64,000 nt of DNA from Acidobacteriota bacterium (GTDB lineage Bacteria; Acidobacteriota; Vicinamibacteria; Vicinamibacterales; CAVVIG01). Positions 1 to 8,347 of the stretch are shown here, in pieces; the first letter of the stretch is position 1; the number at the start of each line of letters is the position of its first letter. The DNA is taken from NCBI GenBank assembly GCA_003222395.1, contig QHWB01000064.1, forward strand, positions 1 to 64,000, given 5' to 3'. The notes under the pieces were generated by a model, which worked only from the letters and a program-made list of their open reading frames with translations, did no database searches and was not told the origin of the DNA. A program made the translations under genes and the position numbers.

Positions 1-291
1 ACCCTGGCGTACATGCAGCGAACGCCGCTTCCCGACGCCGTTTGGGAAATCGGCCTTCCGAACGGCACGTACACCGTACGATTGGTCGCGGGCGACCCAA
101 GCTTTTTTGGCAACCATATGGTGATTGCCGCCGAGGGTGTCGTAATCGTAGACGGGACGACCAGCAGCACGAATCCGTGGTTAGACCAGACGCAAACGGT
201 GACCGTGAACGACGGCCGGCTGACCATTAGCAACGTCGCAGGCGCCGACGGCGGCAACAAGATCTGTTTCATTGAGATCTCGCAACCGTAG
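1..291 (+). CDS. C-terminal end of a malectin-like carbohydrate-binding protein (partial)
   Basis: The reading frame is open from base 1 and stops at 289-291, so only the last 96 residues are seen. The text has the pattern of a beta-sandwich malectin/diglucose-binding module: G-TYTVRLVAGDP near residue 19, a hydrophobic strand ending VVIVDG, a TVTVNDGRLTISN strand and the closing KICFIEI. In secreted acidobacterial and actinobacterial proteins this module usually ends a long Ig-like, kelch or glycosidase protein and binds sugar. The gene start and the rest of the domains lie outside the window. The family assignment comes from pattern recognition only. Confidence 0.6.
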   Translation, partial: TLAYMQRTPLPDAVWEIGLPNGTYTVRLVAGDPSFFGNHMVIAAEGVVIVDGTTSSTNPWLDQTQTVTVNDGRLTISNVAGADGGNKICFIEISQP

Positions 292-791
292 CGTCAGCGC
301 CCGCTGTGCCGCGACCCATCGCCCGCCGAACAGACTGGGATCTTAAGAGACGTCCTCGAATGGACTGGGGTCGCAGGAGATCTTCGAGCGAGGTGATCCT
401 TCAGATCGCCTCGCTCAACGCGGTCTTGAGCAGCAGCGACGGCCTCGAGCCCTTCGCGGTTGCACGCGGCCGCTACCGGGACATGCCCGTCGGCGGCGGC
501 GCTACTCGCCGCTCCGGTATTCCGCTCGCGCGTTTGCGCCTCCGGACGCGGCGCACAGCTCCGTCCACGAACATTCTGCACGTTAAGGGCGAGTTCTGGT
601 CGCATCAGCGGATCACCTGACGTCGGCGAATGGCGGACAGCCGCGCTATGTCACGAACATTGTGGACTCTCTTGTGGGAGTTGTCGTTTCCGTCACGAAC
701 ACCAGCAGTCTCCGTCAAGAGTTGAGCGGCGTCAGCGAATGGCCGAAGATCGTGCGCATGACGGCGACGTCTCGCCCGCAGCGACGCTATG
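292..791. other. Stretch without a recognisable gene
   Basis: About 500 bases with open frames on both strands, but none gives protein-like text or a ribosome-binding site. I see no hairpin or repeat that stands out. It separates the malectin-like gene from transposase debris. Confidence 0.4.
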
Positions 792-1190
792 ATCATCGAC
801 TCCGGATCTCGTCCACACGCACCAGGGACGTGACCATCGCGCCGAATCTCGGTGTCCCGTGGTCGACGGCGCGTGGGTGGCTCGCGGCGGAGGCGACGGT
901 CGTGATCAGCCTGGATGTGGCGGAGGTCACAGAGTCGGAGCTACGGCAGGAGATCCTGAAGCTGCGACAACGTGTCGAGAAACGGGCGGCACTGCTCCGG
1001 TTGGCGCTCGCCCTGTTAACAAACCCCCGGGTCCCGGCTCTCAAGCGCTCCTCTGCCGGACGGAGAAGCCAAGCTGCGGATCCTGCGCGCCGTGGATCGG
1101 GCGGGCACGTGTATCCCGTTACGAGTAGTCCTGCGGTTCCTGCATCTGTCCCCAGACGGTACTCGCCTGTTTTTCAGCCGTTGTCAGGCA
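792..1190 (+). pseudogene. N-terminal half of a DDE transposase, decayed
   Basis: The frame beginning near 792 encodes a helix-turn-helix region (VTIAPNLGVPWSTARGWL), then a short coiled coil (ESELRQEILKLRQRVEK). After a frameshift near 1030-1090 it reads ILRAVDRA-CIPLRVVLRFLHLSP. This order matches the front half of integrase-core transposases whose back half (YRHVP...SPSTWY-LV, then the DDE core) is found at 13212-13950 on the same strand. The frame is broken at least once and no catalytic core is present, so it is dead. It may be one half of a gene split by about 12 kb of later insertions. Confidence 0.6.
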
Positions 1191-1846
1191 ACGTCAGGGC
1201 GTGCGAAACGCCCTAGAAACGTTGAGGTCTTTCGCGATTCTCGTGTTTCACGCGCGCTCAGCGAACACCAGCCTACGCGACATTTTGTTACCCGGGTGTT
1301 ACCACGAAAACGCCAGTCAGAGGGTCGCCGGGGCGCACCTGTGCGCCGGTCAAGGAGTTGCTGGCACCCGTCAGAGAGTCGCCGCCGCGAGCCGCGAATC
1401 TCGGTCGCAAGCGGATGTCCAAGGGCTGGCTGGGCGGACTCGACCGGTGCGCGAATGCTGATTGCCGGTTTGCCCAGAATCTTTTCGAATCAGCATGTGG
1501 CCGCGGAAGAAGCCTACGTCATCACCGCGGCCGGTATCGGGCGGCTCGGTGCTTGGCGCGCGGCCGAAGTCCGCCCTCGGTCTGACATGGCCTCAATCTG
1601 AATTTTGATCGAGCTGGAACCTGGCGACCAGCGGGCATCTGAAACTCGTGCATGTGCACTTCACAACGCCGAACTACAACAGGGCTCTAGTCGTCAGCGC
1701 CTCGTTCTCGAACGAGTTGAAGAGTAGACGCTCTTAGGGCGGCTCTCGTTGGGAATTCGAACCCTGTAGACCGACGCAGCTGCGAGCGCCCGGTTGTGTT
1801 CGTCCACTGCGTAATGCTGCTGCGTCGCTACGCCCCAGCAGTTCGC
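1191..1846. other. Stretch without a recognisable gene
   Basis: Low coding quality in all frames. No motif, repeat or structured element could be supported. Confidence 0.4.
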
Positions 1847-2023
1847 TCAGCTTGCCTGCGCCTTCGCGACCATCCACTCGTTAATCTCTTGCTCAAGCCA
1901 GCCGACAGCATTCGGCGAGATTCGGCGGTGCCTTGGGAACTCACCACGACGCTCGAGCCGCCAAATCGTCGACCGCGAAAGCCCGGTCCGGCCGCGAACA
2001 GTGTCCGCACATCGCCCTTTCAC
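1847..2023 (-). CDS. alpA: AlpA-family excisionase/phage regulator
   Basis: A 58-residue frame on the minus strand. GTG at 2023 is the only start codon before an upstream in-frame stop; translation ends with TGA at 1847-1849. The text carries the AlpA (MerR-like winged helix) signature: RTGLSRSTIWRLERRGEFP, then ISPNAVGWLEQEINEWM. AlpA proteins are small DNA-binding activators or excisionases encoded beside integrases in prophages and integrative elements. No intact integrase is adjacent; the nearest is the integrase tail at 16521-16759. The N-terminus is a little short for the family and lacks a clear Shine-Dalgarno, so it may be a relic. Confidence 0.7.
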   Translation of the reverse strand: MKGRCADTVRGRTGLSRSTIWRLERRGEFPRHRRISPNAVGWLEQEINEWMVAKAQAS

Positions 2024-2606
2024 ACGTCAGCTGCAGCGCTCTCAAATGCCAACGGCGTCATAACTCCGACAAGCCTGACGTGGTCCCAGCTCCTGCCGGA
2101 ACCTTACTGCGTGTTTTCCGTCTGGCCGCGGACGCAGTGACGAGTCGCCTTTCCCCCCCAACGTCGAGACCGCCGAGCATGCGCAAATCCGACAGCTCGA
2201 CCGTCGACTCGACAGCGCGACCTGCGTGCGATGAGCGCGGGCGCCCTCAGCTCCAGACTCTCTTGGAATGGACACGGAGGGGCGTCGCCTCTGACCAGAC
2301 ATATCTGTGCTCCGGCGTGCAGATCGGGCTTCGACCGTCCCTATCCGCGAAGAACCCTGGCGAAGAACTCTGTCTCCATCGGAGCTACCGATGTACCTCC
2401 GTGACAAAGCGGCGCCTTCCGTCTCGTCGGATATGGCGCGAGTGAAGTTGGTGGGCGACCACAATCAACTCATCGCGACGATCAATCCGTTCGAGTCGAC
2501 GTTAGTTCAACGGTGGACCTGATCCGATCTCGTGGACAGTTGGTATGAGCTGTCTTTGTTCTTCGTTCTCTTTCTTTTCTAAGAGAGTGATCGATGTCGA
2601 CGCTGT
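2024..2606. other. Stretch without a recognisable gene
   Basis: No protein-like frame recognised on either strand. The last 50 bases are pyrimidine-rich (TTCTTCGTTCTCTTTC around 2558) and lead into the paired hairpins at 2607. Confidence 0.35.
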
Positions 2607-2671
2607 GGGAATCTCGCGTTCTGTGCGAGATTTCCAAACCCCTGTGGGCGCGTTCTGTGCGTCCACAGGGG
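2607..2671. other. Two adjacent hairpins with identical 7-nt loops
   Basis: Hairpin 1 (2607-2635) has an 11-bp stem, GGGAATCTCGC against GCGAGATTTCC. Hairpin 2 (2639-2671) has a 13-bp stem, CCCCTGTGGGCGC against GCGTCCACAGGGG. As RNA every position pairs, each stem using one G-U pair. Both loops read GTTCTGT, and both stems close on CGC/GCG. Three A residues separate them. No coding frame with known homology overlaps. The repeated loop on two different stems suggests selection on structure: a small RNA, a protein-binding RNA element or a DNA hairpin site. Neither hairpin is followed by a clear T-run, so a simple terminator is unlikely. Confidence 0.6.
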
Positions 2672-2852
2672 TGGCGGCGTCCACATCGTCTTCGACGCTG
2701 CAAAAGTTTCAAGATCGAGGCACGCGCAACTACTCGCAGAGGCCCGGACGTTGAAAATTAGGGGGACCTGGAGGTCGAGCCCGGTCACGATCGTCGCTCC
2801 TGGGGCATCCTGAGCAGTTGTTTTGTCGCGCCGACCTTGGCGATCTGGAAGA

Positions 2853-2954
2853 TCATGCCCATCGCTGCTTTTCCAGGCCCAACCGCGCTCGTTGCTCGAA
2901 CACGGCCGGACTCACGTAGCCGATGGTCGAATGCCGGCGCCGCTGGTTGTACAA
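2853..2954 (-). pseudogene. Tail of an IS3-family OrfB transposase
   Basis: The minus strand reads LYNQRRRHSTIGYVSPAVFE and continues to a TGA at 2853-2855. This is the classic C-terminal end of IS3/IS150-group OrfB proteins, where YN-x-RRHS-LGY-SP-FE lies just after the catalytic Glu. Only the last 33 residues remain. Upstream coding is cut exactly at the Tyr-Asn codons, where the left end of the serine recombinase element begins. Confidence 0.75.
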
Positions 2955-2992
2955 CTCGACAACGCAACACCCACAATACTGAGTCTCGAGAA

Positions 2993-3454
2993 GTCCGGTA
3001 CCTGTGGCATCCGTGGTTCGGTCGGCTTGTCACAGTGTACGAAACGATAACCAAAGGCGGACATCCGGTCTGTCGGTGCGGCGTTGAGGATCAGCGCAAT
3101 GACCGATCGGTGGAAGTGCCGGCATGGATGTTTGAACCGGCCGCCTGTGATCACCTGCATCTGACAGCCACGCCATTCGTGGACTGTCAGGCGTTGATCG
3201 AATTGAAAGCCGTGTTGCCGACGGCGCCGCGGGCCGACGTGCTACAAGCACCGCACCATTCCTTGATTGCTCCGGGAGGTGCTGATGCCACGCGCCAGAC
3301 GCCGATTGGGAGTCTCGCAAGCAACCGACGCTGTTTCATCCTCCGCCCCTCGCCCGCACTTTCAGATGCTGCCGCCGGACATTCAGGAACGGACGATTCG
3401 ACTGCTCGCCCGAGTGCTGCGCCGGCACGCCGATCAGCCGCTCGGCTCCGGTGA
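2993..3454 (+). CDS. DUF5372-like accessory protein of the recombinase element
   Basis: Conserved text begins at VRYLWHPWFGRLVTVYE and continues to PAWMFEPAACDHLHL and CQALIELKAVL. This HPWFGR / C / P-WM / LL pattern resembles the DUF5372 family found beside recombinases and transposases. A homologous frame lies at 11568-11929 on the minus strand. The frame runs open through the left end of the element, and no ATG, GTG or TTG lies between that end and HPWFGR, so the true start is unclear; the given start marks where conservation begins. The frame overlaps the next small gene and stops at 3452-3454. A role as a DNA-binding or directionality partner of the recombinase is an inference. Confidence 0.5.
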   Translation, partial: VRYLWHPWFGRLVTVYETITKGGHPVCRCGVEDQRNDRSVEVPAWMFEPAACDHLHLTATPFVDCQALIELKAVLPTAPRADVLQAPHHSLIAPGGADATRQTPIGSLASNRRCFILRPSPALSDAAAGHSGTDDSTARPSAAPARRSAARLR

Positions 3455-3479
3455 AGCGCAGGAGGCGCGTGATGAGTGA
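3285..3479 (+). CDS. Small protein between DUF5372-like gene and recombinase
   Basis: A 64-residue, Arg-rich protein (MPRARRRLGVSQ..., then LPPDIQERTIRLLARVLRRH). The ATG at 3285 follows a strong ribosome-binding site, GGGAGG, 5 bases upstream. The gene overlaps the recombinase start (3472) by 8 bases, which implies translational coupling. The second element copy keeps the same Shine-Dalgarno and ATG (GGAGGTGCTGATG) before it is cut by an IS, so this small gene is a real part of the element. The central LPP-IQE-TIRLLARVL helix resembles short proteins encoded next to recombinases in planctomycete and acidobacterial elements. Function unknown. Confidence 0.6.
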   Translation: MPRARRRLGVSQATDAVSSSAPRPHFQMLPPDIQERTIRLLARVLRRHADQPLGSGEAQEARDE

Positions 3480-5546
3480 CAAGATCCGCCCGCAACACGT
3501 GGCGCGAAAAGCCATCCTGTATGTGCGCCAATCGTCCGCGTACCAGGTGAATCACAACCTTGAAAGCCAACGATTGCAGTACGCGATGCAAGACCGATTG
3601 CATCAATTAGGCTGGCGCGAGGTCGACGTCGTGGATGAAGACCTGAGTCGGTCCGCCGCGGGTACGGTCACGCGTGCGGGCTTCGAACGCATGGTGGCCG
3701 AGGTCTGTCTGGGGAACGTCGGCGGGGTGGCCGCTCGTGAGGTGTCGCGATTTGCGCGGAATAGCCGCGAGGGCAGCACCTGGTCGAGGTCTGTCGCGTG
3801 GTCGATACGGTCTTGGTCGACTTGGAAGCGGTCTATTGCCCGCGCCTCAGTAACGATCGCCTGCTGCTCGGATTGAAAGGTAGTTTGAATGAATACGAGC
3901 TCGATCTCTTGCGGCAGCGGTCGGTGGAAGCGCGTCGCGCGAAAGCCAAGCGCGGCGAGCTCCTCGTGGCGGCGCCGGTGGGGTTTCTGAAAACCGACGC
4001 GCCTCATTTCGAGAAAGATCCCGACCGCCGCATTCAGGAGGCCGTCGCGCTCGTGTTCCAGAAATTTGAGGAATTGGGAACGGTGCGCCAGACGTTATCG
4101 TGGTCTCTGGAACACGGCCTGCAGCTGCCGGCTCGATCGGTGTCCGGTGAGATCACGTGGCGACGGCCGTCGTTCGGCGTGCGCTATCGGATGCTGAATA
4201 ATCCGATCTATGGCGGTGCCTACGCGTACGGAAAGACCGAAAGCACGATTCGGTATGAGCAGGGGGAGCCGCGCACGTCGTCTCGCCGGCGCCCGCGCGA
4301 GGAGTGGCTTGCCTTTATTTCTCACGCCCACGAGGGGTACGTGAGCTGGGAAGAATTTGAGCGGAACCGACAGACGATGGCCGCCAATACACGGGCGTGG
4401 AATCACACCGGGGCGGCGACGAACGGCCCGGCGCTCTTAACGGGAGTACTGCGTTGCCGCCGGTGTGGGCGGAAATTGGTCGTCTGCTACACTGGCAATG
4501 CTCACAACGTCCTGCGCTACGTCTGCGTCCGCGGCGCGCGTGATAACGGGGAACCGCGCTGCATCTCGTTCGGAGGACTCGTGGTGGACGACGCGATCGG
4601 CAAGGAAATCCTCTGTGTCGTGCAGCCGGCTGCCGTTGCCGCTGCTGTCGTCGCCAGTGAGGCGGCGGCCCACCAGCGAGATGAGGTCCTGAACGCGTGG
4701 ACGCGCGAGTTGGAAGCGGCACGGTACGCTGCTCGCCGAGCGCAGAAACAATACGATGCGACCGATCCCGAGAATCGCTTAGGCGCCGACGAGTTGGAGC
4801 GACGCTGGAATACCGCATTGCAGCGTGTCCGCGAAATCGGGGAGCGCATCGAGCAACACACGCACGGCGGCAGTCAGCCCCCTGGTCCCAACCCGAGACG
4901 AATTTGAGAATCTGGCTGCGGACCTTGAGACCGTCTGGAGAAATCCGCACGCGGATGTCCGACTGAAGAAACGCCTCGTTCGAACACTCATTCACGAAAT
5001 CGTCGTCGATACCGATCCCGAGGCCGGTGAGGTCATCCTGGTCATTCACTGGAAAGGCGGCGTGCATACCGAACTGCGAGTGCCGCGACGACGACGCGGG
5101 CAGTGTGCCACGCACACGTCGAAGAACGTCGTCGATGCGGTTCGCGTGTTAGCACGGATTTGTCCTGACGATCTGCTCGCGAATGTCCTGAATCGGAATG
5201 GGCTCCGCACCGGCCGTAGCAATCGCTGGACTCGAGAACGCGTGGTCTCACTGCGCACCCACCACGACATCGCTTGTTACGATCGCGATCGACGGGTCTC
5301 TGAGGGATGGATGAATCTGAACGAAGCCGCTCGGTCCTCGGTATCAGCGCGAGAACGCTCCGGCTGGCCGTCGAGCGCGGCGAAATCGAGGCCGCTCATC
5401 CTTTGCCTGATGGCCCGTGGGTGTTTCATCGTCAGGCGCTCGAAGCTCCAACGGCGGCCGCGCTCGTCGCTCGCGTGCGGGGCCGAAATCACCGACCCGC
5501 AGTACCAAATTCTCAGCAACCAGCTCTCGTGTTTTCAGGCACATAG
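3472..5546 (+). pseudogene. Large serine recombinase, broken by three frameshifts
   Basis: The resolvase domain begins at AILYVRQSS with the presumed nucleophile Ser at residue 21 or 22, then ESQRLQY and the SRFARNSRE region. It is followed by a recombinase domain (GVRYRMLNNPIYGGAYAYG), a Cys4 zinc ribbon (LRCRRCGRKL...YVCVRG...RC), a long coiled coil and a C-terminal helix-turn-helix-like end (LGISARTLRLAVERGEIEA). The reading frame is lost three times: a base missing at 3770/3771 (GAG-TGG-CAG is now GAGGGCAG), a shift around 4855-4870, and a base missing near 5334. Re-joined, the product would be about 690 residues, normal for the family. It would integrate or excise the element. Confidence 0.85.
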
Positions 5547-5570
5547 CCTGGTGGGGCAGTATGAAACACG

Positions 5571-6497
5571 GTTGTAATGATCAAAGAACATCTGTAGCGT
5601 GCGCTCCAAATGACCGGCATTCATGATCAGCAGCCAGTCGAGGCATTCGGAACGCGCGGTCCGAACAAAACGTTCGGCGATCCCATTCGCTTCGGGAACC
5701 TGAATCGGCGTACGAACGATTCGAGCGCCTTCCGACTCAAACACCGCATCGAAGCTGTCCGTGAACTTCCGGTCGTGATCGCGAATGACAAAACGAATGG
5801 GCTGCGCGCGCTCGCCGAGCGTCCATGCGACTTGCCGCGCCTGCTGCGCGACCCACACTGCGTCTGGATGCGCCGTGCAGCCGGCCAGATGCACGCGGCG
5901 ACGGCCGATCTCGATGAAGAACAGCACGTACAGTCGCTGGAGCCAGACCGTGTCCACGGTGAAGAAATCGACCGCGACGATGCTCTCCGCTTGGGTCCGC
6001 AGAAACTCACGCCATGACGGACCCGGTCGCTGACCGGCTGGGCCGACATTGTTCGCGCGCAGCACCTTTCGCACGGTCGTCGCTGATACACTAACGCCGA
6101 GCCCTTTCAGTTCGCCCACGATGCGCTGGTAGCCCCAACGCGGGTTCTCCCGCGCCAGCCGCACGATCAGATCGCGGACCTCACGACTGATCGGTTGTCG
6201 GCCAACTCGGCGACGATAGGTCCAGCGCCGCGCTACCAGTCGACGATGCCACTCGAGCAAGGTGGCCGGCTTGACGATAAATGACGCCCAACTCGCGCGC
6301 GGCAACAGTCGGCTCGCGGCCGACAAGAACACTCGGTCCGCCGTTCTGAGCCCAGGACGACCGACCTGGCGACGCAGAACGGCCAACTCGTGGCGGAGCA
6401 CCACGATTTCCAATTCCTTGAATTCGTGTGAACGAAAGGCGAGAGCGACGAATTGCAGCACGCGTTGAAGTGCGACGTAACAGACGGAGAGGATCAC
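5571..6497 (-). pseudogene. Group A IS transposase, C-terminus cut off
   Basis: About 309 residues of an integrase-core (rve) DDE transposase. It begins MILSVCYVALQRVLQ, with the N-terminal FKELEIVVLRHELAVLRRQV helix and an HTH around WHRRLVARRWTYRR. The catalytic triad is visible: Asp in VAVDFFTVD, Asp in VIRDHDRKF and Glu in NGIAERFVR. Coding stops making sense after FFDHYN; the normal tail (xRPHRxLxLxPP...LGGLLHEYxxAA) is missing. The break is exactly at the Tyr-Asn codons (gat cat tac aac, complement of 5571-5582), where the recombinase element begins. All catalytic residues remain, so activity is not fully excluded, but one IS end is gone. Confidence 0.8.
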
Positions 6498-6561
6498 GAC
6501 GCCTCCGGAAATGTGCGAAAAGCGCCGTTATTCTATACGGGTAGAATTAACGCACCCCACA
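5571..6561 (-). mobile_element. IS (group A, copy 1), truncated at its 3' end
   Basis: The transposase-start end is complete. The outer end reads GCACCCCACA (6552-6561), as in copy 2 at 16511-16520. The other end is lost where the serine recombinase element was joined at 5571. Intact group A ends appear to be TGT...ACA, typical of IS3/IS481-like elements. Confidence 0.6.
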
Positions 6562-6693
6562 GGGTCGCCGATCGCGCGCATGCGGTGCCCGACGTTCGCC
6601 AAAACGCGATCGAAGACTGATCATCCGTTTCCGTTCAGTCTGCTCACGCGATCAGCACGCACCGTTGCGGCTCGCAGCGCCACGTCCCCGATT

Positions 6694-7530
6694 TCAACGA
6701 CGTCGGATTTCAGGGGCGGCGGGTCGACGCCCGACGTCCCGTTCGAATGTGAACTGCCGCGGCAGGTTGAGCTGGAGCCCGGCATAGGCATAGGTGCGAG
6801 GCCCTTCGTCAAGTTGACTGCGTACACTGTGCCCTATGGCCATGAGCAAGATCATCTTCGACGTCAGTTTGAGCCTGCCTCCTCCGACGGTGATCAGCCC
6901 CGTCGAATCGGTAACACGCTCGCCGTGGAGCTCCGCGAGCAGCTCGAGCCGCGGCAGGACGTGGCCTTCGGTCGACACGCCGAAGATCCAGGTGTCCGGT
7001 CCGTTCTCCACGAGGTTTCGTCCCACCTCGCCATTGATCTCAAGGTGGAACATCTCCACCGTGATTTCAGTGGGCAGCAGGAGCTGGCGTCCTTCTTCCG
7101 CGATGCCCCTCGTCACAGAGGAGTGGGCCATGTTGAAGTCGAGCTGAGGATAGATGGACCACGCGATCCTCTCGCCTTCCTGGCCGATGAAGCGCCATTT
7201 GACGCCCACCGTGGCTTTGCCTGCGCCCGTTTCGGTTCTCTGTTCCTCGTGCTGCAGCGCGACCCAGGGCATCTCGAACTTCAGCTGAATCCGACGTCCG
7301 ACCCCGTAATTCAGATCGACGCGCGGCACCTCGACGTGTTTCTGGGCGTGGGTTTTCTCCGTCAGCACGGCGATGTTGATCTCCCAGTAGCCGGGGCCGG
7401 GCGTGTCAGGATCGTCCGTGATGAGAGGCGGGCCACCCTGGGCGACAGCGAGTGCCGGTAGACATGCGGTTACCAGTGTAGCAACAAGGACACGGAGCAG
7501 TCGTCGCGTCACGAGGCAGAGAGTTACCAC
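6694..7530 (-). CDS. Exported transporter/outer-membrane-like protein of unknown role
   Basis: 278 residues with a signal peptide (RRLLRVLVATLVTACLPALAVAQ) followed by GGPPLITDDPDTPGPGYWEIN. The rest is rich in alternating hydrophobic strands (KFEMPWVAL, VGVKWRFIG, WSIYPQLDFN, LITVGGGRLKLTSKMILLMAIGHSV), the look of a small beta-barrel such as the MetA/phenol-degradation (Phenol_MetA_deg) or similar transporter-like families. The protein lacks a C-terminal aromatic end: it closes on an Arg-rich stretch (GRRPAAPEIRRR), so the true 3' end may have been altered. It stands alone between an IS and a non-coding stretch. Family assignment is tentative; the gene itself is convincing. Confidence 0.6.
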   Translation of the reverse strand: MVTLCLVTRRLLRVLVATLVTACLPALAVAQGGPPLITDDPDTPGPGYWEINIAVLTEKTHAQKHVEVPRVDLNYGVGRRIQLKFEMPWVALQHEEQRTETGAGKATVGVKWRFIGQEGERIAWSIYPQLDFNMAHSSVTRGIAEEGRQLLLPTEITVEMFHLEINGEVGRNLVENGPDTWIFGVSTEGHVLPRLELLAELHGERVTDSTGLITVGGGRLKLTSKMILLMAIGHSVRSQLDEGPRTYAYAGLQLNLPRQFTFERDVGRRPAAPEIRRR

Positions 7531-8170
7531 ATTCTCATGTCACGCGGCGCGTCAGATCCCCGGACCCACCATCGCCTCGACCTGCTGGCCGCACGAGCGT
7601 CCTTTTGAAGTACAGCGTGGATTTCTGCGGAGTACAGGGATCTGGCCGCTGGCCGACCTCGCGCGGTCGGTCGCCAGCACTGCACCGGCCAAGATCAGGG
7701 CCGCGACTTCTTACCTATCTCCACCGTGTGACTCTGCAACACGGCGGTCCGACTCCAGCCGCGTCGCGGATTGCGCGCTGCGTCGAGAGTCGTCGTGACT
7801 GCCGTCGCTATGCTGGATCCGCGCGCGTCACAATTTGCGGGTGATTGCGTATCGCGTGTCTCGCACGGCCGCCGTGAGGCGTCCGCAGATCTGTGGTTCC
7901 TACGTCCAGGGCGCACGGAGGGTCCTCAGAGGGTGCAGAGTGCTCGCGTTCAAGTCGCGTTGTACAGCGGCCGAAATATGCTCGGAAGCACTTGGGGTCG
8001 CGGCCGATCCACAGATGTGCGAAACGACTTTCCGAGCGATCAGCTTCTCGGCCCGGAGGCCGCGATCACGGCCTGAAAACGACCACTTCATGGGTTCATC
8101 GCTGCGCTAGGATCAGTCCCTGTGGGAGTCCAAACGCACAACGGGGAGCCTGCCGTGACGAGGTCTCGCG
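7531..8170. other. Stretch without a recognisable gene
   Basis: 640 bases between divergently placed genes. Open frames exist on both strands but none has protein-like composition. The first 100 bases should hold the promoter of the minus-strand gene ending at 6694; I could not fix a -35/-10 pair. Confidence 0.35.
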
Positions 8171-8347
8171 ATGAACAAGACAGTTGAAGTCGCGTTCATG
8201 GCGTATGCCTTCTGCCTGAAGCGTTTGGTTGCGGACGACGAATCCTTCGTCGTCGAACATAAGCACGAATGCATCATTCCTGAGTTTTTCGTTCGAAGGT
8301 TCTGCAGCGGCTGGATTGCGGGCCATATATGGCGCTGGCTCCTGTGA
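8171..8347 (+). CDS. Small hypothetical protein
   Basis: 58 residues, beginning MNKTVEVAFMAYAFCLKRL and ending in an aromatic Trp-rich tail (SGWIAGHIWRWLL). It ends inside the start of the patatin frame (overlap 8329-8347). Composition is more protein-like than the surroundings, but I recognise no family and see no clear ribosome-binding site. It may be a fragment. Confidence 0.3.
   Translation: MNKTVEVAFMAYAFCLKRLVADDESFVVEHKHECIIPEFFVRRFCSGWIAGHIWRWLL

Larger units (their letters stand above)
2946..5576 (+). mobile_element. Large serine recombinase element, inactivated
   Basis: A unit of about 2.6 kb holding three same-strand genes: a DUF5372-like protein, a 64-residue protein and a large serine recombinase. 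Its left end overlaps the palindrome GTTGTACAAC (2946-2955) in an IS3 OrfB tail. Its right end is at GTTGTA (5571-5576) in another transposase gene, again at the conserved Tyr-Asn codons. A second, truncated copy in the opposite direction (about 11568-11933) shares the left end: TACAA, then TCGACAAC and AACACCCA. A large serine recombinase would be expected to integrate at a short core with a 2-bp crossover. The shared core TA within TTGTA fits, but the exact crossover cannot be read from one copy. Confidence 0.65.

Noticed and set aside
2607-2671. Integron attC site
   Set aside because: The paired hairpins lack the attC core (GTT near R' and the AAC partner) and no integron integrase or cassette array is present.
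3760-3800. Programmed frameshift in the recombinase
   Set aside because: No slippery heptamer is visible at 3770, and two more shifts follow downstream; large serine recombinases are normally single-frame.
8096-8326. Minus-strand 76-residue frame opposite the small hypothetical gene
   Set aside because: No ribosome-binding site and weaker composition than the plus-strand frame; kept only the latter at low confidence.
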